DNA from: Hyphomicrobium_A sp964493785
GTDB taxonomy: Bacteria; Pseudomonadota; Alphaproteobacteria; Rhizobiales; Hyphomicrobiaceae
NCBI GenBank assembly: GCA_964493785.1
Contig: CAZBPM010000002.1
Coordinates: 62,001-126,000 of the forward strand
Length of the DNA: 64,000 nt
Direction of reading: 5' to 3'
Below the pieces are notes generated by a model that saw only the letters and a list, made by a program, of their open reading frames with translations, searched no databases and was not told the DNA's origin. The translations under genes were made by a program, and so were the position numbers. Numbering within the stretch: position 1 is the first letter of the stretch; each line of letters opens with the position of its first letter. Below, piece by piece: positions 1-13,100 of this stretch.

Positions 1-403
1 TGACGTTCGATCCCCGCAGCCGGTCGTGCTGCGGCACCCAGATCACGTCGGCGGCGTTGGTGCCGGCGCGCGTGTCGAGCATGAGGATGGTAAAGGTGTC
101 GGGCGATTGGCGGCGGAGGGCGCGCAGGTAGGGCACGCTGGTGCGGCCCAGCGCGATGGCGACCTGCGGCCAGGGCGGCGCGAAGCCGCTGCTCGGCTCG
201 CCAAAGCGCGCGCTGCGTTCAAGCGGTGCCCAGGGGGCCAGGATTTTCGAGAGTCCTTTCGCGATAAAGGGCTTCATCTCGTAGGAAAGGCCCAGCGCGT
301 CGGCGACCCCACGCGTCTGCGTATCCATGCCGGCGGCGCCGTTGGTGAGGAGCCAGGCGGTGCGCCCGGCAAGGGGGCGGTGCTGTTCGGCTGTCGTATG
401 CAT
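1..403 (-). CDS. ELM1-family protein, N-terminal part (cut by window edge)
   Basis: The first 134 residues are present; the rest lies beyond the left edge. The protein matches the family named after plant ELM1 (mitochondrial fission), whose bacterial members are predicted to have a glycosyltransferase-like two-domain fold; their role is not established. Seen: an early AWLLTNGAAGMDTQ segment, a central LGRTSVPYLRALRR stretch, and a MLDTRAGTNAADVIWVPQHD stretch, in the order usual for the family. The ATG at 403 is the only sensible start. The gene is divergent from the Lrp-type regulator at 571, with two palindromes in the shared gap. The assignment rests on recalled family sequence, not on a search. 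Confidence 0.75.
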   Translation of the reverse strand, partial: MHTTAEQHRPLAGRTAWLLTNGAAGMDTQTRGVADALGLSYEMKPFIAKGLSKILAPWAPLERSARFGEPSSGFAPPWPQVAIALGRTSVPYLRALRRQSPDTFTILMLDTRAGTNAADVIWVPQHDRLRGSNV

Positions 404-449
404 ATGCGGCCAGCATGACGCTATCGGCCCGGGTTGTGTCCACCCCTCA

Positions 450-487
450 TGACGTCACAACGTAAAGGCCGAGCGGGTCACGTGACC
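450..487. promoter_or_regulatory. Two palindromes between divergent genes
   Basis: The gap between the ELM1-family gene and the Lrp-type regulator holds an 8-base palindrome TGACGTCA (450-457) and a perfect 12-base palindrome GGTCACGTGACC (476-487), with centres 28 bases apart. Lrp/AsnC proteins often bind dyads upstream of their own gene, so these are candidate autoregulatory operators. This is an inference from position only. Confidence 0.45.
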
Positions 488-570
488 TAGCCAAAGGCGG
501 CAGCTTGGTGCAACGTCGGCGGGCGGTCGCCCATCGGCGTGGCGGCGATCCCCATGGAGATTCTAGCCCG

Positions 571-1050
571 ATGGCCGTGCGCCTTGACCCCATCGATTGG
601 CGCATCCTCAAGGAGCTGCAGGCGGACGGCAGCCTGACGAACGTGGCGCTTGCCTCGCGGGTCGGCCTTTCGGCGCCGCCCTGCCTTCGGCGGGTCCGGG
701 CGTTGGAGCAGGCCGGTCTAATCACCGGTTACACGGTGATGCTCGACGAGGCTTCGCTAGGGTTCGAGCTGACGGCGTTCGCGATGGTTGGGTTGCATAA
801 CCAGGCCGAGGCAGAGCTGCGGGCGTTCGAGAACCGCGTGCTGTCGTGGCCGATCGTGCGCGACGCTTTCATGCTGTCGGGTGAGAGCGACTACATGCTG
901 AAGTGCGTGGCCAGGGATCTGCCATCGTTTCAGGAGTTCGTGCTGGGCGACCTCACCGCGGCGCCCAATGTCGCGAGCGTGAAGACGTTTCTCACCATCC
1001 GACGAGCGAAGCGTGAACCCGGCGTGCCGATCAGCGTGCCGGAGAAGTAG
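571..1050 (+). CDS. Lrp/AsnC family transcriptional regulator
   Basis: A 159-residue DNA-binding regulator of the leucine-responsive protein family. Residues 1-60 form the helix-turn-helix (LDPIDWRILKELQADGSLTN, then LASRVGLSAPPCLRRVRALE). The C-terminal half is the RAM ligand-binding/oligomerisation domain, with the typical GESDYMLKCVARDLPSFQEF segment. The ATG at 571 is preferred over an upstream GTG/ATG-type extension because GGAGA lies ten bases upstream and homology begins there. The ligand cannot be told from sequence. It is divergent from the ELM1-family gene and convergent with greA. Confidence 0.93.
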   Translation: MAVRLDPIDWRILKELQADGSLTNVALASRVGLSAPPCLRRVRALEQAGLITGYTVMLDEASLGFELTAFAMVGLHNQAEAELRAFENRVLSWPIVRDAFMLSGESDYMLKCVARDLPSFQEFVLGDLTAAPNVASVKTFLTIRRAKREPGVPISVPEK

Positions 1051-1071
1051 TGCGCTTTGCTTCTCATACCT

Positions 1072-1092
1072 TCCCGGGGACGAGCCCCGGGA
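1072..1092. terminator. Palindromic hairpin between convergent genes
   Basis: TCCCGGGG (1072-1079) and CCCCGGGA (1085-1092) form a perfect 8-bp stem around the loop ACGAG, between the ends of the Lrp-type gene and greA. There is no strong T-run. It may act as a bidirectional terminator, or be one copy of the CCCGGGG-type palindromic intergenic repeats common in alphaproteobacteria. Confidence 0.5.
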
Positions 1093-1117
1093 TGACAGAG
1101 CCGAAAGCAGCGCGCGG

Positions 1118-1597
1118 CTACTTCCACTCGATCTTGAGGACCTCATAGGAACGCGGGCCCTTGGGCGTCAGAACTTCTGCCGTGTCGCCCTTGGACTTGC
1201 CGATCAGGGCGCGGGCGATCGGCGAGGAAATGGAAATCTTGCCGTCCTTCACGCTGGCCTCGAAGTCGCCGACGATCCGGTACTTCACCTTTTCCTCGGT
1301 GTCCTCGTCGACCAGGGTGACGGTGGCGCCGAACTTGACGGTGTCGCCCGAGAGCTTGGACGTATCGATGACGTCGGCGCGGCCAAGGCGGTCCTCGAGG
1401 TCGGCGACGCGCGCCTCGTTCATGCCCTGTTGCTCCTTGGCGGCGTGATACTCGGCGTTTTCGGAGAGATCGCCGTGCGCGCGCGCCTCAGCGATGGCTT
1501 GGATGATACGGGGGCGCTCCTCCGATTTGAGGCGCTGCAGCTCCGTTTCCAAAGACCGGAAGCCCTCTACAGTCATGGGGACCCGTTCCATCGACAT
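1118..1597 (-). CDS. greA: Transcription elongation factor GreA
   Basis: GreA, 159 residues, rescues backtracked RNA polymerase by stimulating cleavage of the 3' end of the transcript. The N-terminal coiled coil (residues 10-80) carries the acidic tip within ARAHGDLSENAEYHAAKEQQ, which contains the conserved D and E residues that enter the polymerase channel. The C-terminal globular domain has the SPIARALIGKSKGD motif. The start at 1597 has GGGAG upstream; an in-frame GTG/ATG extension to 1639 lacks homology. It lies 99 bases downstream of carB on the same strand, so read-through from carB is possible. Confidence 0.97.
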   Translation of the reverse strand: MSMERVPMTVEGFRSLETELQRLKSEERPRIIQAIAEARAHGDLSENAEYHAAKEQQGMNEARVADLEDRLGRADVIDTSKLSGDTVKFGATVTLVDEDTEEKVKYRIVGDFEASVKDGKISISSPIARALIGKSKGDTAEVLTPKGPRSYEVLKIEWK

Positions 1598-1696
1598 TCC
1601 TAACATCTCCCTTAGGCCTGACAGAGCTGCCAGGACCACCGAACACTCGTTGCTAGCAACGTGTGGATTGGGCCACCCAACGGCGAGCCCGACGGA

Positions 1697-5020
<3,324 letters not shown>

Positions 5021-5082
5021 GAGGCGGCCTTTTATTCGTGATCGGCGGCTTTGGCTATAGCCCAATTCGCGCGACCGCAACC

Positions 5083-5107
5083 GCGCATCGGCACTTAGCC
5101 GATGCGC
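5083..5107. other. Strong hairpin between the secreted gene and carB
   Basis: GCGCATCGGC (5083-5092) and GCCGATGCGC (5098-5107) form a perfect 10-bp stem with loop ACTTA. It lies just after the end of the secreted gene at 5144 and 63 bases before the carB start. There is no T-run, so it may limit read-through or protect the upstream 3' end rather than act as a classical terminator. Confidence 0.5.
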
Positions 5108-5143
5108 TAGATCCGCACGTTGATGTGGATGACGCCTTCCGGG

Positions 5144-5839
5144 CTATTTTTTCTCGGGGGCCGGGCTGGCGGGCGCACCCGGAAACTGAGGCGTGTCGAC
5201 CTTGATATCGGCTGGATATGAATAGATTGCCTCGAAGATCGGCTTGTCGAGCTGGTCGGCGCGGGCGAAAATCGAGCGCATCGGCAGGCCCGTCGTCGGA
5301 TCGACATAGATCACGCGCACGGGGCGGTCCGGCAGCTTCGGCTTTTCCACCTTGTTGGGGGCAACGTCCTTGGGGCCGGGCTGATCATTTTCGCCCTGGT
5401 AGGCCAGAAACTGCTGCTCGCCGACCGGCATCTTGCCGAGGCATTCGAACTCACCCATCGTCGCTTCTGTCTGATCGTCGCCGAGGGTCTCCTGCATCTG
5501 GGCTGCCATGGCGTCGGCGACCTGGGGATGCAGCGGGCGCCACTGCTCACCTTCCATGCGCGACCAGCCGTCACGACCAATGATGACGGTCTCGACAGGC
5601 TTGGGCTCAGTGGTGGAGCTGATGATCTGGCGCATCCGGTTGGGAAGCACGTAGTCGACAGTCATGTCGACAAGGCCCTGCTCGGACAGCATTTTCGTTT
5701 TCATGCGGAAGCCGCTGGTGTGGCGCTGACGCTCGAGCGCGGTAGCGACCTCGTCCTTACAGGCGGCGTGAGCGGCGCTGCCGGCGGCGATCAAAAGGGC
5801 GAATGCCGTCAGCATCGCGGTCGTCGTCTGCTTCTTCAT
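5144..5839 (-). CDS. Secreted protein, LolA-like paralogue 1
   Basis: A 231-residue exported protein of unknown function. A signal peptide (residues 1-26, MKKQTTTAMLTAFALLIAAG, cleaved near AHA-AC) is followed by a domain whose pattern of short beta segments (FRMKTKM, MTVDYVLPNRMRQII, ETVIIGRDGWSRM, RVIYVDPTTGLPMRSI) recalls the half-barrel fold of LolA-type lipid carriers. Only two cysteines remain after cleavage (CKDE and FECLG), so a disulfide is possible. The C-terminus is Pro-rich. Start 5839 has GAGGA eight bases upstream. It is a tandem paralogue of the next gene (5879-6514), and the two lie between carA and carB. The fold is an inference. Confidence 0.8.
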   Translation of the reverse strand: MKKQTTTAMLTAFALLIAAGSAAHAACKDEVATALERQRHTSGFRMKTKMLSEQGLVDMTVDYVLPNRMRQIISSTTEPKPVETVIIGRDGWSRMEGEQWRPLHPQVADAMAAQMQETLGDDQTEATMGEFECLGKMPVGEQQFLAYQGENDQPGPKDVAPNKVEKPKLPDRPVRVIYVDPTTGLPMRSIFARADQLDKPIFEAIYSYPADIKVDTPQFPGAPASPAPEKK

Positions 5840-5878
5840 CGTTCGTTTCCTCGACATACGCATGTGGCGCTTTGCGCC

Positions 5879-6514
5879 TTATCTCATCTTACCCAGCGGT
5901 GCGTCCGGGTGATCCTCGATCTCGATCTTCTCGGGGTATTCGTAGGTGCCCTTGAAGACAGCTTCCGATCCCGCATCCTCGCCGGCAACGATGTTCAGTG
6001 CCGGCAATCCGCTTGCCGGATCGACGTAGATCGTCCGATGCAGCACGGGTGCGCCCGCCGCTCCGCCTTGATCGGCATGCTTCTCGACGCTGCGATAGGC
6101 CAGATAGTCCTTGCCGTCGAGCGATGTCGTGCCGAGGCAGGTGAAATCCCCGACCTCTTGGGGCGGGTCGACGGCGGCCGAACGCACCTGGGCGATGATG
6201 GTTTGTGCAACGGCCGGCATCAGCTCCTGCCAGGCGGCGCCCTGGCGGCTGTAGGCCCTGGAGCCGTAGAGCACGGTTTCGAGCGGCTGCTGCCCCGGAG
6301 CCTCGATCGTCTGATGCATGCGATCGGGGGGCTGGTAGGTCACCTTTATCTGAACTGGGCCGGCGGGCGTCTTCATCTCGGAGTTCACTACGAAGCCGCG
6401 CTTGGTGCGCTGCTTGTTGAACGCTTCCGTGACGTCCTTCCGGCACGCGTCGTCTGCTGCGGCAGTGCCCGCGAGCATGACCGTCAGCGCGCAAAAAACG
6501 GCGCAACGCTGCAT
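5879..6514 (-). CDS. Secreted protein, LolA-like paralogue 2
   Basis: 211 residues with a clear signal peptide (MQRCAVFCALTVMLAGTAAA). It aligns over its whole length with the gene downstream: CRKDVTEAFNKQR against CKDEVATALERQR, PPDRMHQTIE against LPNRMRQII, ETVLYGSRAYSR against ETVIIGRDGWSR, GDFTCLG against GEFECLG, RTIYVDPASGLP against RVIYVDPTTGLP. The two cysteines of the mature protein are conserved between the copies. A strong GGGAGGA lies upstream of the ATG at 6514. The function is unknown; a LolA-like lipid- or lipoprotein-binding role is a guess from the segment pattern. Confidence 0.82.
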   Translation of the reverse strand: MQRCAVFCALTVMLAGTAAADDACRKDVTEAFNKQRTKRGFVVNSEMKTPAGPVQIKVTYQPPDRMHQTIEAPGQQPLETVLYGSRAYSRQGAAWQELMPAVAQTIIAQVRSAAVDPPQEVGDFTCLGTTSLDGKDYLAYRSVEKHADQGGAAGAPVLHRTIYVDPASGLPALNIVAGEDAGSEAVFKGTYEYPEKIEIEDHPDAPLGKMR

Positions 6515-6695
6515 TAAGACTCCTCCCTAGCTGCGCCGTTGGGCTTCTTCCGGCCGTCGGCGCCGCTTGATTACAGTGTCACGGGAACTTTTTCCACGGT
6601 GGTGTCCCATTATTCCCGAGGACGGTACACTATAACGGCGCGTGGAGGCGCGGCGAGCCCCGCCAGAATTAATGTTTCGTAGGGTGGAGGCGGCC

Positions 6696-7922
6696 TCAGG
6701 CCTTGCGGCGGCGCATCAATTCGACGAACCGGTCGAACAGGTAGTGGCTGTCCTGCGGGCCTGGCGAGGCCTCGGGGTGATATTGCACCGAGAAGACTGG
6801 CTCACCCTTCAACTGGATACCGCAGTTGGTGCCGTCGAAGAGGGAGACGTGGGTCTCCTCCACGCTGGTCGGCAGTGTGCTGCGATCGACCGTGAAGCCA
6901 TGATTCATCGAGGTGATTTCCACCTTTTGGGTGGTGTAGTCCTTCACCGGATGATTGGCGCCGTGGTGGCCCTGAGACATCTTATGGGTCTTGGCGCCGA
7001 GCGCGAGCGCGAGCATCTGGTGTCCGAGGCAGATGCCGAACACGGGCAGGCCCGAGGAAACGATCTTCTTGATCTCGGGAACGGCGTACTTGCCGGTCGC
7101 GGCCGGGTCACCGGGGCCGTTGGACAGGAACACGCCATCCGGCTTGCGTTCCAAGATGTCCTCGGCGCTCGTCGTCGCCGGCACCACCGTCACTTTGCAG
7201 CCGGCGCTGGCGAGGCAGCGCAAAATGTTGCGCTTCAAACCGTAGTCGATGGCGACGACATGGAAATCGGGGTTCTCGTTGCGGCCGTAGCCCTCGCCCC
7301 ACACCCAGCGCGTCTCGTCCCAGGTATAGCTCTGGCCGCTGGTCACGTCAGGCACGAGGTCCATGCCGTCGAGGCCTGGCCAGGCTGCGGCCTCGGCCTT
7401 CAGCTTGGCGATGTCGAACTTGCCGGATGGTTCATGCGCGATAACGCCGTTCGGCATGCCCTTTTCGCGGATGCGGGCCGTAAGCGCGCGCGTATCGATG
7501 CCGCTAATGGCGATGATGCCGCGTGCTTTCAGCCAGCGATCGAGGTTCTCGGCGGCGCGGTAGCTCGAAGGCGCTGTTATGTCGGCGCGCAGTACGCAGC
7601 CGCGCACGCCTGAGCGAGCGGCAAGGTTCGACGTCTCGGTGTCCTCGATGTTGGCACCGACGTTGCCGACATGGGGGAAAGTGAATGTGATGATCTGTCC
7701 CGCATACGAGGGATCGGTGAGGATCTCCTGGTAGCCGGTGATCGCGGTATTGAAACAGACCTCTCCGACGGCGGAGCCGGTGGCACCAAGCCCAGTGCCG
7801 GAAATGACGGTTCCGTCGGCCAGCACGAGGCGGGCTGTCGATGGGGCGTCGGCCCAGGGCGGCGGCGTATCAGATGGCGTCGTCGTCAATGGCGGCTCCG
7901 GCGGTCGCGTTCTATGCGGCAC
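6696..7922 (-). CDS. carA: Carbamoyl-phosphate synthase small subunit (glutaminase)
   Basis: The small subunit hydrolyses glutamine and passes ammonia to CarB. 408 residues: an N-terminal CPSase small-subunit domain (about 28-170, FNTAITGYQEILTDPSYAGQ), then a class I glutamine amidotransferase domain with the nucleophile C298 in GICLGHQ and the catalytic H382/E384 in YHPEASPGP. The start is GTG at 7922 with GGGAG eight bases upstream; the first 27 residues are Pro/Thr-rich and not conserved. The gene is the first of the minus-strand row that continues through two secreted proteins to carB. Confidence 0.96.
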   Translation of the reverse strand: MPHRTRPPEPPLTTTPSDTPPPWADAPSTARLVLADGTVISGTGLGATGSAVGEVCFNTAITGYQEILTDPSYAGQIITFTFPHVGNVGANIEDTETSNLAARSGVRGCVLRADITAPSSYRAAENLDRWLKARGIIAISGIDTRALTARIREKGMPNGVIAHEPSGKFDIAKLKAEAAAWPGLDGMDLVPDVTSGQSYTWDETRWVWGEGYGRNENPDFHVVAIDYGLKRNILRCLASAGCKVTVVPATTSAEDILERKPDGVFLSNGPGDPAATGKYAVPEIKKIVSSGLPVFGICLGHQMLALALGAKTHKMSQGHHGANHPVKDYTTQKVEITSMNHGFTVDRSTLPTSVEETHVSLFDGTNCGIQLKGEPVFSVQYHPEASPGPQDSHYLFDRFVELMRRRKA

Positions 7923-8125
7923 AACGGGCGCTCCCGTGCACCGGCCGTACGCGGGGCGAAAGGGCGGAATGCGGCCGGAACGTATGGTAAGGGCACCGGC
8001 CGGTCAACACCGGGGGGTTGCGACTCGGCGCGCCGCCATCAAGATGCACAACGCATCCGCGCGGCAGACAGCTTGCTTCATCGGGGCGCGATGCCTAAAC
8101 ACGGCCACGAACAATGGAGGCCAGA

Positions 8126-8575
8126 ATGCGCGAGAAGATCAACGACGACCTCAAGACGGCGATGAAAGCCGGCGAAAAGGATCGCGTGGGCACGCTGCGC
8201 CTCATCAACGCGGCCATCAAGTCGGCCGACATCGAAGCGCGCCCGTCCGGCAAGGACAAGATCTCCGACACCGACATTCTTTCGGTGCTGGCAAAGATGG
8301 TGAAGCAGCGCCGTGATTCGATCGATCAGTTCGTGGCCGGTGGGCGTCAGGACCTTGCCGACAAGGAGCAGTCCGAGATCAGCGTGATCGAAGCCTATCT
8401 GCCGAAGCAGATGAGCGAGGACGAGGCCAAGACCGCCATCGCCGCCGTCATCGCCGAAACGGGCGCGGCCGGCCCCAAGGACATGGGCAAGGTAATGGCC
8501 GCGCTGAAGGCGAAGTATGCCGGTCAGATGGACTTCGGCAAGGCGAGCGCGCTGACGAAAGACCTGCTGAAGTAG
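8126..8575 (+). CDS. GatB/YqeY domain-containing protein
   Basis: 149 residues that match the YqeY family, a two-domain helical protein related to the tail of the GatB amidotransferase subunit; it is thought to bind tRNA, but its role is not established. Seen: the start MREKINDDLKTAMKAGEKDR, the central SVLAKMVKQRRDSIDQF segment and the QSEISVIEAYLPKQM hinge, all typical. The ATG at 8126 follows GGAGG by five bases, which decides it over an in-frame ATG at 8114. It sits upstream of dnaG on the same strand, as in many bacteria where yqeY precedes dnaG. Confidence 0.93.
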   Translation: MREKINDDLKTAMKAGEKDRVGTLRLINAAIKSADIEARPSGKDKISDTDILSVLAKMVKQRRDSIDQFVAGGRQDLADKEQSEISVIEAYLPKQMSEDEAKTAIAAVIAETGAAGPKDMGKVMAALKAKYAGQMDFGKASALTKDLLK

Positions 8576-8798
8576 GCACTGTTGCAGCCGGCTCGGCACG
8601 TCCCGTCGCCCTCGGTCTAATGCCGAGGATGCAACCGGCATTGCCCTCCAGCGAACGCTTGGAGAACTCCCGAACGTGCTCCGGGCTGGGTTTAACGGAA
8701 GCCGCGCGGTTCACGGCTGCAGAGATTTGGAGCCTGTGCACATCGGTGACAGGGCACTTGTGCCACGCCGGACTGAGGCCGAATCAGGCAATACCTCT

Positions 8799-8840
8799 AG
8801 TGTCGGGCGCGCTGCAGTTCTGCATTGCTGTTCCGACACT
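8799..8840 (+). promoter_or_regulatory. Inverted repeat directly upstream of dnaG
   Basis: AGTGTCGG (8799-8806) and CCGACACT (8833-8840) are perfect 8-base inverted arms around a 26-base spacer, ending 15 bases before the dnaG ATG. It could be an operator or a leader stem. The rest of the 280-base gap between yqeY and dnaG shows no gene. Confidence 0.4.
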
Positions 8841-8855
8841 TGGCATGGAACCCGA

Positions 8856-10769
8856 ATGCGCTATCCGCCGAACTTCCTGGAAGACATAAAGGCGCGGCTG
8901 AGCGTCAGCGCCGTTGTCGGTCGGAAGGTGCCGCTGAAGCGCGCTGGGCGCGAGTACCGCGGCCTGTCGCCGTTCAAGGTCGAGAAGACGCCGTCGTTTT
9001 TCGTCAACGATCAGAAGGCGTCGTGGTTCGATTTCTCATCCGGACAGAACGGCGACATCTTCAAGTTTCTCATGCTGACGGAAGGTCTGAGCTTTCCCGA
9101 GGCCGTGGAGCGGCTGGCGGAGCAGGCCGGCGTGCCGATGCCCAAGGTTTCCGCGCAGGATGAAGCGCGCGAGGACGAGCGGGAGCGCCTTTACCGCATC
9201 ATGGAAATGTCGGCCGCTTTCTTCGAAAGCGCGCTGAAAACCGGGGCTGGCGCTGAAGGGCGCCGCTACCTGGAGAAACGTGGGCTCAAGCGGGAGACGA
9301 TATCCGGGTTCCGGCTCGGCTATGCACCCAACGACAAGTCGGCGTTGCGCACCCACCTCGCGGCAGCAGGTTTCAAGGTCGAGGAGATGGTCGCGTCGGG
9401 GATGCTGATCGGCGGCGCCGACATTCCCGTGGCCTACGATCGATTCCGCCACCGCGTCACGTTCCCGATTACCGACTTGCGCGGGCGGATCATCGCGTTC
9501 GGTGGACGTGCGCTCGATCCCGACCAGCCTGCGAAGTATCTCAACTCGCCCGAGACGCCGCTCTTTCACAAGGGCCACATCCTTTTCAACGCGCAGCGCG
9601 CGCGTGGCCCGGCGCACGACAAGAAGCGCGTGATCGTCGTCGAAGGCTACATGGACGTCATTTCGCTGGCCGAGGCCGGATTTGGCGAGGCCGTGGCGCC
9701 GCTCGGTACCGCGCTGACAGAGGAGCAGGCCAAGCTGCTGTGGCGGATGGCGGACGAGCCCGTCCTTTGTTTCGATGGCGACTCGGCGGGCCGAAAGGCG
9801 GCGTTCCGCGCCGTCGAGACGGTGCTGCCGCTGCTGTCCCCGGGCCGGACGGTGCGCTTCGCCTTCCTGCCGGGCGGATTAGACCCGGATGACCTTGTGC
9901 GCCAGAGCGGTCCGCAGGCATTTGCCGACGAGATGGGCAAGACGCGGGCGCTGTTCGATGTTCTGTGGGAGCGCGAGGCGCAGGATCACGATCTGTCGAC
10001 GCCGGAGCAGCGGGCTGCGCTGGAGTCTCGCCTCAAGGGCATGGTTGCCAAGATCGGCGATGCGTCAGTGCGCGAGCACTACGACCGCGAGCTGCGCGAA
10101 ACGCTGTTCGCCCTCAATCGCACCGTGGTGCGGGAGATCGCTCGCGGCCAGGGTCCGCGAAGGGCGCCTAGTGGGGGAACACGGCGCAACAATTCGACGG
10201 AGGATTGGCGGCTGCGCGAGCGTGCCCGCCTGGGCTCCGCTTCTTTTCCGATCGTCGCCTCGCGACGCCAAAGTGCCAGCCGTGAGCTCGCGAGCCGCAG
10301 CGAGCTTGCGCCTCCACGGGAGGCCTTATTGCTGAAAACGTTGATTAATCATCCTTGGTTGATTGACGAGGATTCGGAGGCCATTGCCTCGCTAACTCTT
10401 AAGTCACCGGTGCTGGCGGGCCTCCGCGACACCATATTAGCAAGCCAAGCTGTGGAGAATGAGCTTGACAGCGCTCGTTTACGCTCCCAACTGAGCGGAG
10501 CGGGCCTCGGCAAGGTTGTGGATCTTGTGGAGCGCTCCGTTACACATAGAAGCGATCGTTTCGCAGAGCCTGATGCCCCGCGGGCCGAGGTGGAAGTTGG
10601 CTGGCGCCACGCCCTCGCGCTGCATGAGAGGCAGGTCGGCTTGCAGAAGTCGCTCGAAGCTGCTGTCCAGGCTTATCACCGGGACGGCTCCGAGGACGCG
10701 TTGGCGCGCATCTGCGAGATCCAGGACCTGCTTGCCCGGGCAAGCGAGTCTTCCGTATCCGCGGATTGA
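8856..10769 (+). CDS. dnaG: DNA primase (zinc ligands lost)
   Basis: DnaG, 637 residues, makes RNA primers at the replication fork. The N-terminal CHC2-type domain (1-100) keeps the fold motifs (SPFKVEKTPSFFVN, NGDIFKFLM), but all four zinc ligands are replaced: residues S38, K41, D59 and S62 stand where C, H, C, C are usual. The catalytic TOPRIM domain is intact, with E263 in VVEGYMDV and D307/D309 in FDGDSAGRKA. The C-terminal helicase-binding part (from about 440) is divergent. Start MRYPPNFLEDI at 8856; the longer reading back to 8676 is not homologous. It is followed by rpoD, the usual partner. Confidence 0.96.
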   Translation: MRYPPNFLEDIKARLSVSAVVGRKVPLKRAGREYRGLSPFKVEKTPSFFVNDQKASWFDFSSGQNGDIFKFLMLTEGLSFPEAVERLAEQAGVPMPKVSAQDEAREDERERLYRIMEMSAAFFESALKTGAGAEGRRYLEKRGLKRETISGFRLGYAPNDKSALRTHLAAAGFKVEEMVASGMLIGGADIPVAYDRFRHRVTFPITDLRGRIIAFGGRALDPDQPAKYLNSPETPLFHKGHILFNAQRARGPAHDKKRVIVVEGYMDVISLAEAGFGEAVAPLGTALTEEQAKLLWRMADEPVLCFDGDSAGRKAAFRAVETVLPLLSPGRTVRFAFLPGGLDPDDLVRQSGPQAFADEMGKTRALFDVLWEREAQDHDLSTPEQRAALESRLKGMVAKIGDASVREHYDRELRETLFALNRTVVREIARGQGPRRAPSGGTRRNNSTEDWRLRERARLGSASFPIVASRRQSASRELASRSELAPPREALLLKTLINHPWLIDEDSEAIASLTLKSPVLAGLRDTILASQAVENELDSARLRSQLSGAGLGKVVDLVERSVTHRSDRFAEPDAPRAEVEVGWRHALALHERQVGLQKSLEAAVQAYHRDGSEDALARICEIQDLLARASESSVSAD

Positions 10770-10815
10770 ACCAATTGGCGCGCTCCTTGCGGGCGAGAGC
10801 TTGTTCGAGCGCAGT

Positions 10816-10838
10816 TACCCGCGCGTGCGGCGCGGGTA
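10816..10838 (+). other. Hairpin between dnaG and rpoD
   Basis: TACCCGCGC (10816-10824) and GCGCGGGTA (10830-10838) form a perfect 9-bp stem with loop GTGCG and no T-run. In E. coli the dnaG-rpoD gap is a known RNA processing region; a similar role or partial attenuation is possible here, but this is inference. Confidence 0.4.
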
Positions 10839-10961
10839 TTGAAGGGGATGTACGGGTGGAATGCCATCGGCAAGCGCAGTGCCCTGGCGTGTCACTGATA
10901 CTTGAGTCTGCGATGCAATGTCGCACGCCGAGATGGCGCGGATAGAGCGGGATACGAGCCC

Positions 10962-13004
<2,043 letters not shown>

Positions 13005-13010
13005 TCACCG

Positions 13011-13045
13011 AAACCCCCGAGCCAGCCTCGGGGGTTTTGCTTTTT
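13011..13045 (+). terminator. Intrinsic terminator after rpoD
   Basis: AAACCCCCGAG (13011-13021) and CTCGGGGGTTT (13027-13037) form an 11-bp perfect stem with a 5-base loop, followed by TGCTTTTTA. It lies seven bases after the rpoD stop. Confidence 0.92.
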
Positions 13046-13100
13046 ATACTCGTTATGGTTCGACACGCACGGGGTCATCGCTCTCCATCCGGGCACGCAG

